In this document: piece after piece, positions 49,322-62,079 of the stretch
Position numbering within the stretch: the stretch's first letter is position 1
How the letters are laid out: each line of letters opens with the position of its first letter
Source of the DNA: Paracentrotus lividus
Taxonomy: Eukaryota; Echinodermata; Echinoidea; Camarodonta; Echinidae
Direction: 5' to 3'
NCBI GenBank assembly: GCA_940671915.1
Contig: CALNVZ010003435.1
Coordinates: 10,492,665 to 10,556,664, forward strand
DNA: 64,000 nt
Position numbers and translations under genes: made by a program
The notes under the pieces: generated by a model
Seen by the model: only the letters and a program-made list of their open reading frames with translations
Database searches by the model: none
What the model was told of the DNA's origin: nothing

Positions 49322-50341
49322 CCCCCGTCACACTGAGCTCGTTCCTACTACGTCCTTGCAAATTTTGCCGAACGGGCAAAGTCTGTGTGTAAACTGAGTG
49401 GACGTAGTAAATACTTCTTACGATCTGTTTACGAACTTCATGGACTAGCTCGGTCGGATTTTCAAAAAATTGTTTAAAAAAATCGGGCGCCCATTTCGTC
49501 CTAAAATTTAACGGGGTGGCAACGTACCTGAAACGAGATGGACGTACTACAAACGATATCTATTTGCTTATACTACTGTCACACTGAACAATTTCTTACT
49601 GAATGTTATTGAAATTATTGCAGAACGGGCTTAATCTATGTACACACGGAGTGGACGTACTTGAGACCTATTTCAAATGCTGCTTAGAGACTTATAGCAC
49701 GGGCTTGGATAGCAAACGTTTCAATTTTTAAACAGAACGTCATGTCATAATCCGTCACACTGAGCTAGTTCTCACTGCGTTCTTGGTAGTTCTTGGTGAA
49801 CGGGCTTAATCTGTTTACACACGAGCTGAACGTAATACAGACCTTTTAGAATCTAGTACAGACCGTTCACAATCTGTTTACGAACTTGGCGAATCGGCCC
49901 GAAACGGAGAGAACGGAAAGCGATTCCGATTTTTTTTTACATGTTCAAAAAATCGTACTGGCTTCCAGTCTAAAAACTAAACGTAGTGACAACGTTCCTT
50001 AAACGGGCAGGACTTACTCTGTACGGAGAAGGACGTACTACGAACATGGTACCTAACTTTATCATGCTGCGCATAGGCACTTTAGTGACGGTTTGGACGT
50101 GCTACGACCGGTATAGAGTGAACGAGCCGTTTACCTCGGTCAGGACTGAGTAACAACGTATTGCGGACGCGATAAAGACGGAATTGACGTAACAGAACTA
50201 TTTATGAACTGCCTAGTACGTATTCAAGAAATTATTTTTCAAAGTTATAAGTTCCAACCCGACCAAAGCCCGTTCAGCAATTTTTTTAAGAACGGCAGAA
50301 CGTTATGAACGTTATAGAAGGACCTCAGTGTGACGGCCCCC
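49322..50341. mobile_element. 1-kb terminal-repeat element with internal sub-repeats
   Basis: Left end CCCCCGTCACACTGAGCTCG and the reverse complement of the right end (GGGGGCCGTCACACTGAGGT) are inverse repeats. Inside, a block with GTCACACTGAGC, TTCYTACT.CGT and GAACGGGC(T/A)(T/A)A recurs near 49328, 49566 and 49758 (period about 190-240). No transposase. Superfamily unassigned. Confidence 0.65.
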
Positions 50342-52974
50342 TTAAGACGGGGCACTTCTGAATCTTGCAGGTCTGATCAATTGAGAGTTTTATCCTGATG
50401 AAAAGAGAAGGTCTATTTTTACCGATTGCTGGTATTGATTGATGATTGGGATAGAAACACACAGCGGCCCCATACCTTTTCATTTATGGCCTTTCATCAT
50501 CCTATCTTTCGTAATATGTTCTCTTCCTTTCCTAATCTTCAACATATTACTTTTCCAAATACACGAACTGAAGACAAATCCAATTGGACAACTTCCGTCG
50601 CGCTCCTCAGTTTCTCTCACTTTTATTTGATTTTGTGGATCTTGCCGATGTTTTTCAAAAAGATAGGTCATATCAGTTATTTTCTTGAAAAGAGAGAGTC
50701 AAACCATAGGAACAATTTGGAATACATAGAAAATAAACGCAGACAAATCGTAGAAAGATATCATAAATAGTTTGAGAAAAGAAACGATCGAGATCACCCA
50801 TCAACCCCCCTCCCCCGCCCCCCCCCAAAAAATAAAATGTTTAAAAACAAACTTTTAAACCATTGACCATGTTTACAGCTCCTGTCAAAAAGAAGGAAAA
50901 ATAGGGGGGGGGGGGGTTAACGTGCATGTTTGTTGTGTAACGTTCGACTCTAATTGGGTCAAATCTGAAGTTGCTAATCTCCAACATGTCCAAATGAAGT
51001 CATATTGAGGATTTATTTATTTATTTTTTTTTATTTATTTATTTATTTATTTATTTTTTTTTTAGGGGGGCAGCCATTTTCCTAAAGCACACAAAAGCAC
51101 ACTCTGGGCTCTGAATCCTTTTGAACTTTTTGCCCTGTTTTATTAATACCCCTATCTCAAAATGATAACTTACCAAATAAAATCTATATTAATATTTTGA
51201 GAAATCAATTATCCAACTTATGTTGGCCAAATAACTGAAAAGCATTGGATCAATGAATTGAATTAAACGATACTCTAAAGATTCATGAAGAAAGATGAAG
51301 TGATTAAATGGAAACGAAGCGATAAATCATACTTGATTAATTTATAATACTCGTACAAGTTATGCAAGGCAATTTCTTCTAAAGACGTTAACGAAAAACT
51401 TGAATTGTTGAAATATGCATGTTATTCGAATATGATCGGAAGATTAATGTTAAGCATTTTAAGCGATGATAGAAGGGAGAAAATCGCATTACAACATTGA
51501 TGTTATCATGTGATTTCTTACCCACGTGTATCTCCAACGATCGTCTTATCCTCAGGGATTCATTCATTTGATGTAAGTATTTCAAATCCGATAAAGATAT
51601 GAAATATACTCCATGATCATGATGGTTTGTCCTTGATTTTAATCTCCGTGGAATATAAACTACAGATTAATGCTCTTTTCAAAGTTTTGTTTTCATCCGA
51701 GCGGCCTCAGTATTGCTCAAGGATTGCATTGTTATTTTCAATTAATTATTTTTTTTTTAAATTGCATCCGAGTCACGTTCAGCGACTGCTCGGATTAAAA
51801 TTCGTGAATGTCACGTGATCACTTTCGGAGGACAAGTTCCCCCCACAATGCACTTGAAAAGAGATTAATCGAAGAAGAAAAAGGTGAGGTCCGGAAGGGA
51901 GGATTAATGGCACAACATTAATAATGACAATTAAATTGGTAAGGATTGATCTAATTTTATTTGATCTAATTTATGGTTTTATTCAGTTTCTGATTATACA
52001 TTTTCATGAGTAGTGACGGAACTAGGCCCTATCATATTTTGTTTCAAATAGACAGTATTCGGAAGTTATTTAAACTATAAAAGAAAAATTCTCTATTTTC
52101 CATTCAGATGAAACGATTTAGTAAATGTGAAGAAAAAAAAGGAAAACGTGAAGAGCTTCGGTTTACTTCCGACAATATTATAAACAAACCTGCTCGTAAG
52201 AAGGTAAGTTAACTTTTTTTAATATGATATTCTGAATTGTTCTCATGCAACCCATTCATTCTAGTACACCGCCATTGGCTAAATGAATGAATAAAGTAAG
52301 TATACAAGGGAATGAATGGCATGCACAACAAAGAGATATTGCTAATGTGACGTTGTAATACGCTTTGTATACACCTTTCCTCCTTTTCTGAAATTTCCAA
52401 TATTTTTGAGAAGCCAAAAGCTATGAATATTGTACAATGAATTATTACACAATAAAGATATGTTTTCTGTGAAAAAGTGATAACTCATTGCGAATCCATC
52501 ATGAAAAGGTTGTAATCCGTCCAACTTCTTTGACCTATTTCTCTTTCAAAACTGAATATCTGACCTATAATGGATCTTTCTTTGCTCTCAGCACATTTTC
52601 CAACTAATCTTCTTCTTTCACGGTGTTCATCGGAAATTTCCCTCTCTTTCTCGGCATCGGAAATAAGATCTACTCTTGTGCTTTTTACATTGTGTGTCAG
52701 TCATCCCCTACCGCGTAATATGTGGACATCTTTTTGTGCCATTCCTATTCGCTGTAAACTCATCACTTGTTGGTTACTCCACAATTTAGAAAATGAGCTA
52801 CAGGGTGTCCAAAATAAAATCGCTTCCTAAGCGGGATGATAATCTGAAGAAAATGTTGAGTTCTGAATGATGTTGAATAATTGGAAAATAGATTCTCAGG
52901 GAACCAAACGGAACTTAAACACAATATTTTCAAGATAACAAATTACTGAGCATTTTGACTTAACTATAAAAAAA

Positions 52975-52975
<1 letters not shown>
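50342..52975. other. Intergenic, simple repeats only
   Basis: Short C- and G-runs at about 50805-50826 and 50904-50915, and (TTTA)n at about 51007-51063. The open frames of 60-115 codons here show no recognisable protein features. Confidence 0.5.

Positions 52976-52979
<4 letters not shown>

Positions 52980-53045
<66 letters not shown>
52980..53045. repeat. 66-base A-homopolymer
   Basis: Uninterrupted A-run adjoining the SINE-like tail at 53046. On the minus strand it would lie downstream of that tail. Confidence 0.95.
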
Positions 53046-53046
<1 letters not shown>

Positions 53047-53298
53047 ATTATAATGGTAATAACAGATGCTAATGAATAGCGCATAATACTTGTTCGAAAC
53101 AGTTTTACCTCTGATCGCTTTACAGTAGCATTAACCCAGTTGACGGATGCTTGTAAGCATCTTAAATCCCCAGCGACCATTTGAGGCACAACGCGTACTC
53201 ATTTCCCCTTGGTGGGGAGAAACAATAAAATACCCTAAGATTAAACTGTTTCATGTAAATGCGCTATATAAATCGGAACTATTCTTATTATTACTCGA
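53046..53298. mobile_element. Two SINE-like 3' tails in opposite orientation
   Basis: On the plus strand TGTAAATGCGCTATATAAATC followed by TATTCTTATTATTAC (about 53255-53298) matches the common GCGCTATATAAA..ATTATT tail. On the minus strand TGCGCTATTCATTAGCATCT...ATTACCATTATAATG (53046-53090) is a similar tail ending at the T-run. The upstream part CCCCAGCGACCATTTGAGG... is not identified further. Confidence 0.5.
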
Positions 53299-53893
53299 GG
53301 AAACATTTTTTCGTACCAAGGATCGAATTATGGTTCTTGACTACCCCACTTATCAAACATAGATGAATAATGAGCAAACATCAAGAGAGAGAGAGAGGGA
53401 GGGAGGCAAGGGGTGGAGAAGAATTGTGGTAATAGCCTGCCCTTGTATTGAAATGAATACCAAAAATTCTCATCTGCGCGCCGCCCCATTATATCAAATT
53501 TTAGGGCTGCGCATCTTTACTGTTTTCACATTCATAATCCATTTTTATACAGCATCACTATTGATATGTGAAGTGGCTATTTCTCACAATTGCATATACA
53601 AACAAAAAAAAATATTACCAAACAAATGAAAAAGCGGACTAACAACGAACACGCACCTGAAAATTGGATGAAAGATTAGCTCCTACAAAATATCGCAAAC
53701 AATCGCAACTATTTTCACTGAACCACTCTCGACAATTCCGATTTGTTGTGCATGTTTGTATTTATTCGGCTCTAACTCCATCTTCAACGGTTCTCCACTC
53801 AAGCACCAATGCATGAGTTTTCTGCGTTATTTAAGGCTCTTTGTCATTATTTCAATGTTCTTGTGGCGCCTCCTGCACACCCACACACACCAT

Positions 53894-54019
53894 TGCCCCT
53901 TTACATAGAAGATAGGATCGATCTTACGATTGATTTCAATCGTAAGTCTGTGGTAAACTATGTACTAAGAGTTTCAATTAATCGTAAGATTGGTCGTATC
54001 TCTTTTATGTTACAGTGCA
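53894..54019. mobile_element. MITE, TGCCCTGTAAC family, copy 3
   Basis: 126 bases, the same length as copy 1. Starts TGCCCCTTTACATAGAAGAT and ends TTTTATGTTACAGTGCA; the interior holds CGATCTTACGATTGATTTCA and the inverse TAATCGTAAGATTGGTCGTA. More eroded at the ends than copy 1. Confidence 0.78.
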
Positions 54020-55531
54020 CATGTCTATAAGCAAGCGATCAATTAGTTCACGTACAGAATGTCACCGAAAATACCTTGAACGTGTGTCCTTCAAGTGAAG
54101 CGTCGATACAGTGCGATCCCGGATCCTGAAACAGTTTCTTCACACTCGAAAGCAGAGAAAACAAAAACAATTTAATTACATTCGAAGAATCGGTCTATCA
54201 TGACCCATTGACTGAAGTAATTACGGGCGATGACCTCTTAAAATTGTGTTTTTTTTTTTTTTTTTTAATCCCACCGTGAGAGTTTGTTATAGCGCAATAT
54301 CAGACAATGCCTCTCATAATAGTCATATAATCATGAGACCGGCCTTGCCAAATTGCTTTAATGACACAAAAACAGGATATAAGCAATTTCCTCGATATTT
54401 AGGAGCGAATTAGTATTTTAGAAATAAAAATGAAACAGCCAATCATAATATGAGAATTCAAGTAGTAATTTTGTATTGTGTTCTTTCAACTGTAATGTTC
54501 ACGTAATTACCCATAATTATGGAAATACAATACTAGTATAAACCGGAAATGTATAAAAGCTATCTCGCCCTTTTGTCGCTCTGTGGCATCTGTTCCGGCC
54601 ACATTCATAACGTCCTACGGTTAATCCAGTACACTAATCCAATAACTATTTTCAGCTCTGCGCTAACGCAAGAGTAACCCTATCAGTTAAACCATGGAGG
54701 TAAAAAAGATGGAGAAACATCTCACTCATTCTCTTTGAAGCCACTTTGATGCCGCAGGGATAAAATATGCCAGATATGAGTTTCATTGGAATTTTCTTGC
54801 AGATTGTAGACAAAAGATTTCTACCTAACTACAGACTTACTGGCCAGTTACATAACGAAACATGCTTTTGTAATGATAATTACTTTTCGCTGCCTCTGGT
54901 CGGATTGTATGAGCAGACATATCGCTCACTTTCACAGGGGAAAGCAAAAATAAATGTTGCAATATTTCTTGAAATATGACTTGAAATTACTCGACTGGCC
55001 GCATGTGGCCGCATGTTGCCGCATATGTGACACATAACATCGGAAATGAATATATTCCAACAAACTAATCTTAAATTTTTTTACTGTGGAAGTTTGTGGA
55101 AATGTGTAAAATGTTGATTTAAAAATTGTCGAATTCTGAGTTATTTCATATTTTACAACTATTAGCATACAATATTTCGCCCAAGTTAATGACATAATAG
55201 GGCTTTGCTACATATTCTGTCATGTGCTTAATATCCATGTTCTGTGATCAAATAAAATAGAAAATATGCCCAATTATTCATTTTCAACACAAATTACTTT
55301 TCAGTTTTCCTATAAAACTGGCGGCATCACAGGTCGCCACCAAAGGCTACAGTGCACCTGTGTATTCTTTTGTGCTTCTTTAAAAATTGGAAGCGCCATG
55401 AATTAATTTGCGTTTCGTTGTCACTCCATACTTTAAATCTCCTTGGTTAAACATAACATCGTCCTCGCGTTTAGATAATAATCTATTATGGATGTATCAA
55501 TAATTTGACATAGCTCTGACTCGCTCTTGGT

Positions 55532-55576
<45 letters not shown>

Positions 55577-55724
55577 ACGTACGTCTTTCTCTTGCGACCG
55601 ACGCAATGATTTTCTGCGAAATCCGACGCAGACCAGACGCAGAGAAGTACACGACCGACGCACGACAGGCGTACGACCAGTTGTAATTATTGGCATTACT
55701 GACGCGAGTCGTAAATTGATTGTA
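54020..55724. other. Intergenic, homopolymers
   Basis: A 21-base T-run near 54249-54269 and a 40-base A-run at 55535-55574, followed by an ACGCA/CGAC-rich stretch (55580-55710). No gene or paired terminal repeats recognised. Confidence 0.5.
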
Positions 55725-57880
55725 CACTGAAAACCTAACCTCGTCCGTCAATGGACTGACTAGCTTTAAAGCTAGTCGGTCAAGACGGACTAGTTTTAAA
55801 GCTAGTCTGCCATGTTAGTCGTCAAGACGGACTGCATACAACTAAATCTACATCTTCTCAACTTGACGGACGAGCTTTAAAGCTCGTCCGTCAAGCTTGA
55901 TGCTAGTCCATCTACGTGGACCGACTAGGTCAAAAAAAGTTAGGGGGGTAGACAGTTCACCCATCCTAGAATGACTGACTAGCTTTTGATACAAAAAGTT
56001 GCAATGTCGTTTCAATGTACCTTCTCTATTTATTCTGTTTCGAGCATAATCAAGTTGATACATTCTGAACAAAGGTTGTTTTCGCTTGACACATCTGAAA
56101 GCTTACGAGACATAACATCTATCATGACAAGTATGCAATTCACGAGTACCGGTAATTCAAAATTTGTCTCCATTCTTCAATTACAGGCTAATTGAATACC
56201 TTGTTACTATAGAACTCAAGAACCCGGTATTTCCTTACAGATTGCTGGTGAATTCCCGGCTTAGCCAACAACAGTGAATAGAAGTTGGATACATCAACAT
56301 CCTCAACAAAGGTTGTTTTTGCTTGACAATCAGAGCTTACGATAGCCGAAATAACAATAAATACGTGACAAGTATGCCATTCACGAGTTGGTTAGAAATA
56401 TTGTTCAATTCTTTAAGGCCCGGTCCGCACTGACGGGAGGATTAATTGCGCATGAGTTGGCTTATACAAAATTTCGTTCATCCGCAAACAAAAACAAAAA
56501 CAAAACAAACCAATCCGCAATTCATACGCAAATCATCCTAAGAAGCCAGTGGGACCGCGCCTTTAATTACAGGCTAATTGAATACTTCTACTAAGAACCC
56601 ATGAACCGTCTATCTTTATAAGTTGCGGTGAATGCCCTGGCTTAGCAACAGCATGTGAATAGAAAGTGTACATGATTGAATAACATGCGCATTGCGAAAA
56701 GGACCATCATTTACATGTATTAGTTCTCCATCTGTGATTGAATCCATTAATTCGATCTGGACGCAAACTGTAGAGACGCACACTCGGACTATACCCGTAA
56801 AGCTTAAATGTATAATGGCGATCTCTTCCTGTGACATGAATGTCGTAAGCTTAACAGACTTTTTGATTACATCTTTTTATCCTTGTGTTCAGTTCACTAG
56901 TTATTATCGCCGTTATCTTTTTTCACATAGATTAATGCTATAATCAACCAAGCGAAAAATTATGCTTTCCAAAATCAATTTATAAATTGTGTGTATTTAC
57001 AACGATAGTAACGACATATTAAATTATGAAAAATGAAATTTATATTATTCTAATAATAAATATAGGCGCCACTTTCTTTAGATTACTTGTATCTGAAAAA
57101 AAAAAATATTGGATTAGAAGGCGCGACTTTGGGATTCTGAAGTGGCTCTCAAGGACAAGTGTATACGCCGAAAATGCAAAAAGCAGGTAGGCCTACAACA
57201 AAAAGTCATGATGATGCAAGCCATGGCGGCGACTCCTGGGCCCTTTCGCTCTATATTTGTTAATTGCCATAATGTTAACTAATTGTGCCTCCTGTATTAA
57301 TTCCTGTCTCCTGATTTATATCATAATAAAAGTTTATTTATTCATTTTTGCTCAAATTCTTGTGACAAAATGCATGTTTTAATTCGTATCTTTATAATGT
57401 TTCTAATATTCAGATTTGACGTCTCTGACCAGTGGTGAAGCCATATTAACCTCGTCCGTCATGCTAGTCTGTCAAGACAGCAGCAAGAACATCGCGCAGA
57501 AAGCGCGACGACTAGCTTTTACCACATGACCGACTAGCTGTAAAGCTAGTCCTGCTCAAAAGCTCGTCAGTCTGGCATCACTACGACTAGCTTTTAGGCT
57601 AGTCCGTCAAACCAGTCGGTCACGACGGACGAGCTTTTTAAATAAGTCCGTCGTGACCGACGAGCATTAAAACTAGTCCGTCTTGACGGACTAACTTGAC
57701 GGACTAGCTTTCAAGCTAGTCCGTAGAGACGGAGAGTTTTAAAGCTAGTCCGTAATAACCGGGTTATGTTTGAAGGAAAACTAGTCCGTCGTGACCGACC
57801 TTAGCTTTAAAGCTAGTCAGTCTGGGCATCACTACGACTAGCTTTAAAGCTAGTCGGTCTACCCGTTTAGGTTTTCAGTG
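55725..57880 (-). mobile_element. CACTG-ended palindrome-rich DNA transposon, copy B
   Basis: Starts CACTGAAAACCTAACCTCGT and ends CCCGTTTAGGTTTTCAGTG, flanked by TA on both sides (55723-55724, 57881-57882). It is the inverse of copy A without A's 5.3-kb insertion. Internal order from the right end: palindrome array (about 57440-57865), an AT-rich middle with GGCGCC and TAGGCCTAC phrases, a TTAA-flanked MITE, and a second palindrome group (55740-55925). No transposase frame. Non-autonomous. Confidence 0.85.
56417..56572. mobile_element. TTAA-flanked MITE inside copy B
   Basis: GGCCCGGTCCGCACTGACGG at the left and CCAGTGGGACCGCGCC at the right are inverse, with TTAA at 56413-56416 and 56573-56576. 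Contains (CAAAAA)n-like sequence in the middle. Orthologous to the MITE at 46967-47111. Confidence 0.72.
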
Positions 57881-57882
57881 TA

Positions 57883-60025
57883 ATAAATGTAATGATTGTT
57901 AAACGACGCAATTTAGAAAGTTCACAGGAAGCAATTATATTCTTGGGAATCATAAAAATTAATTCATGCTAACGATTTCCAACCACCGGCAATCGAACAT
58001 AAAATTCGCTATGGCATATGACACAGGAACTAGTATTGGGACACCGTGTAGTAACGAAGAAATACTGATGAAGTTGGGAAGGTGATGTTCTGGCCCTGAG
58101 GGTATTCTTCTGTATTATGTGCAGAGAGTATAAACCTGCTGCTCAGTTCTCCCTTCCCAAGACGACGGTGAGTAGAATTATGACCGTGGGCGGTGGCACC
58201 ATAGCAAAGAGTCTACTATTGACAGAGAGCTTTTGCCATGGTCACAATCGCCCGCACATCTCTCTGCATGAACAACGGTGATGTCGAACGTAGTCGAGAC
58301 GCAAGGATGCTGGACACGAGACTGCAAAACTACACAAGACCGGTTGTGACAATGATTTTAATAGCCTTGTCACACCGTCCCTCAAACAGACACCAAATCG
58401 AACAATAATAATGGCAAGCTAGTGGTCGGTATGGAGTCGGTTTCACTGTTGTGACTCAGCTATAAATTGGGGGAAGGGATGATTCAGATATGAATAACAT
58501 AGCGAGCGATATCATTTTAGCGAGGTATATACTAATGAAAACATTTTATAGAATTTGTTGTTAATCCACGAAATAGTTATTTGCCTTATTTTGCAGAAAA
58601 GTTGCATTCTGACAGTTTAGGTTATCCTAAATTTTCACATGTTTACTGAAGCAGGTTTCAAAGTCAGACTGCTGCATTGGAAGTTTTAGTGTTTTTTTCT
58701 TCGAGACTTTCTGAACACAAATAGTCCTTGCACATTTTAATTAAGAAATAGATGCCAAATGATTTTATATCAAATAAATTCATGGTTGAACCACCGCATG
58801 GAAAATGGTTTTATTTTATTTTTTCTTTAAATTATTATCATTGTTCTTTTCGAAGCTTTTTGGTCAGACATATTATAACGTCAACTGTGCTACAGAATGA
58901 AATGGAGTTGCAATATCTTAAAATGTAATGTCTCTGCTATCGGGGTACGACGTGAACCCATTATAGTTATCACGAACGGTCGATTGCAATCACGAAGCGA
59001 TCATTCTCACACTTACCAACCTGTTACATTAAATTTATCTTGTGATGTACGTTGCCATGGTTACCCCGTGATATCATGTTAATAATTAACATTTGATAAA
59101 AGGAAAGGTCTTATTGCCTCCAGGTTTTAATGTATAATGTTACAAAACGAATGACTGTGTTCCCCTCTCTTTAGTTTTTTTTTTAATGTAACGAAACATA
59201 CATTATCGAATTCTCTCCTCTTTCATTTCTTCTCTCTTTTTCTCTTTCTCTCTCCCCCCCCCCCCCAAATAACCCACGACAAATGTGTGAGCATAACCCA
59301 CGACAAATGTGTGAACAAAAATAATGAATATTGTCAAATTGAAGACTCTTTTCCTCTTTATACACCGGTTTATATCATCTGATTACTTTTTACAGAATCG
59401 GAGCGATGATTATAACACTGTTAACACATTTTCATTTTTTGCCCTCTTTATAAATTACGCGATACCCTATATCAAGCAAAAAAATCAGGTCGAGCTCTGC
59501 GGTAGCATGATTTAGACCAAAAATAGGCTAAAACAGTGCTGTCCAAATTCAGGTCGCAATAATTATTGAGAAAATATAACTGTATGGAAAGTCACTGTGT
59601 GTATCGTATTGACACTACGTCATGATGGTCCCCCTTTTTAGAACTCGTTGATGCCCCTATTTTCCAGTCTACACGATTTTCTTTTTTTTTTCCCAGGGGA
59701 TGTGATCTATTCATCATCTCCACTAACAAAAGAAAGTGTATTCAGATCTACGCCAGTGCTATTTTCAGACGACCATATGAAAAATAAAAAATGAAAACAA
59801 AAAAAGAAGAAATATTATTTGAACACGTGCATTTCCTCTTCTTAAAATCTCTTTTCATTTTTTTTTATAACAAAAGTTAAATGAAAACTGCCTACATACA
59901 CCTGCAATAGGTGTAAAAAGTAGAGATCACGATTTTTTTATCGATAAAGAGTTATATTATCATAAATTTATGAATGCAATATGCAAGAAAATCAACAATT
60001 TGTCCATTGACGGAGAAGAACCCTG
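57883..60025. other. Intergenic, nothing firm
   Basis: An RFX-like palindrome GTTGCCATGGTTAC at 59051-59064, a C-run near 59254-59268 and a 20-base direct repeat AACCCACGACAAATGTGTGA at 59271 and 59295. No coding support. Confidence 0.45.
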
Positions 60026-60133
60026 CACTCTAAAAACTGACGTGCTATTTTTAGCACTTCAGGTGCTGATATAGCACTTCAAGTGCAGTCACTATACGAG
60101 CACCCATAAATTAGCACTTTAGTTTTTAGAGTG
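60026..60133. mobile_element. MITE, CACTCTAAAAACT type
   Basis: Starts CACTCTAAAAACTGACGTGC and ends AGCACTTTAGTTTTTAGAGTG (inverse with two differences). 108 bases, with internal (G/T)AGCACTTCA repeats. Non-autonomous; superfamily unassigned. Confidence 0.75.
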
Positions 60134-60905
60134 TGTGTAGAACCATTTGCTGCCCTGAGCTTCACCGTTACCCTGGCAGTACAGGGGGCCCATCGTCGGA
60201 GTGCTATTAACCGGGTTAGTTGAACTCTGGGATGTAGTTTAACGTCATACCCAGGACGAGTATGTATACGAGAATCCAAATATCGGGGCCCATATTCGTA
60301 AAACCTTCAGTTCATAGGCCTAGTAGTTATCATCTAACTGTTTACTGTCCCCAAGCGCGGCGATTTCATGTCACGACTGGGAGGACGGAAACACCCGAAA
60401 GTGAACAAATAATACACTCAAAATTCGCATACTTCGCACATTATGCAGAAACTAATGAAAATGTTTGCGAGCGCGAAGCGCGAGCCGAAAATTTTGCCTT
60501 ATAATAACTTTCGAGAGTGCAAATATAAATTATCCAACTTCAACCACCCCCCCCCCCAAAAAAAAACCTACAAAACAACAACAACAAACAAACAAACAAT
60601 CAATCCTTTGATTTCACGTTGGACTATTTCATGATATTGCTTATGGTTCAACTGATTCTCAGTGGAGCATTGATTTATCGCAAAGACGTAATACAAAATG
60701 ACACTCATCAAGCAAAGCATTGTCGTAATTGTTCAATGCTATGAATTTATCATATCATACGAATTGGGGAAAATGAATAAAATTAAGCATACGGAAAAGG
60801 ATTTTTCGACTGTCGACTGCGTGTACTACAATATAATATAATATAATAATTTCTGCACAGAAACATGTTAAGCACAAGGTGATTTTTGCTCACATTAAAC
60901 ATTAT

Positions 60906-61185
60906 GGCCCGTATTCACAAAAACTATGACTAGCAAAATGGGAGACAATCTTGAAAAGTAAATGTTCGATTTATCAGAATTGTCGGTAGTTAAACTATTT
61001 TAAACTGCATGGGGATGATATGAACAAAAGTTTTCCTAATCACTAAAGCCATGAAAGCATGATTCCAGAATCTAGTAAAAGTGTAAGGAACATTGCAACG
61101 TAGACACACTTGTCTCCTATTTTGCTAGCCATACTTAAACCACAGATTTTAAGCTAGACTCAACCTTCTTTTTTTAATACGGGCC
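60906..61185. mobile_element. MITE, GGCCCGTATTC type
   Basis: GGCCCGTATTCACAAAAACT at the left and AATACGGGCC at the right are inverse, and inner segments GACTAGCAAAATGGGAGACA and TGTCTCCTATTTTGCTAGCC also pair. TAT flanks both sides (60903-60905 and 61186-61188). 280 bases. A possible single end of a relative is at about 60287 (GGGGCCCATATTCGTAAAAC). Confidence 0.78.
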
Positions 61186-62022
61186 TATGGTGTTAAGAAA
61201 GTTTGTGTTTCTATACATCTTGAAGAAAAAAAAAAGTCTCATAATTAGCAATTCAGCAACAACTCTCTATATATATGCTATATATATATACGTCAGTGTT
61301 TCCCAATTTTTCTTATTTTCTTAAAATTCTCAATCGTCAATTTTTTTATACTTAAACTGGATTCTCAAAAGTTTGTAATCTTTTTCTGTCCCTCGTTAAC
61401 GATACTTTTGAAGATTGTTTATGGATGCAGGAAATTAGCCACCTTTAAACAAGTTATGATTTTCGGCTGATTTCCTCTCATATTTGTTTTTACTTAGTCT
61501 TGTAAATTAATTGCTTTTTATAGATATAATTGATTTATTGTCAATTGCTTTACGTCTTTTGTAGTTGTGTTAAATGAAAGTTATATGTGTAGCCTACATT
61601 GAGAAATGAGAAATTAATGAATAAAATAAAGCAATGCCAACAATCACCACCATCGAAACTTTGATTTAGGTTAGCACCATTAACCACACAACATGCCTGA
61701 CATTAGACGGAGGCGCGAATGATCAACACTCAAAACGGAATCCGATCTCGAAAAATAGGAAATTTATGGGAAACACATGATCGTGATAATACATCATAAT
61801 CCTCCTCTGTGGATGCAAATGAATATAAAAAACGGGTCGTCTCGGCTTTTATTTCATACCCTGAAGCTCATAATCTGTTCTTCCGAGAATTATTATAAAT
61901 CATCCTCTATACAATTTATGAACCAAAATCCGCATGCAAAACATCGACTAGAAATAATATAGCCAAACATTATGCATTAATCCTTTGGTAGATCCGGGCG
62001 GTGCAACAGGCAATGACAGGCG

Positions 62023-62028
62023 CCCCCC

Positions 62029-62077
<49 letters not shown>
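62023..62077. repeat. C14-T41 homopolymer junction
   Basis: A 14-base C-run directly followed by a 41-base T-run; slippage-prone sequence producing a poly-Phe frame without meaning. Confidence 0.95.

Positions 62078-62079
<2 letters not shown>

Noticed and set aside
53147-53362. 71-codon plus-strand frame
   Set aside because: It overlaps SINE-like tail sequence and has no protein features.
55527-55730. Lys-rich frame beginning in the 40-base A-run
   Set aside because: Homopolymer artefact followed by an ACGCA-rich non-coding stretch.
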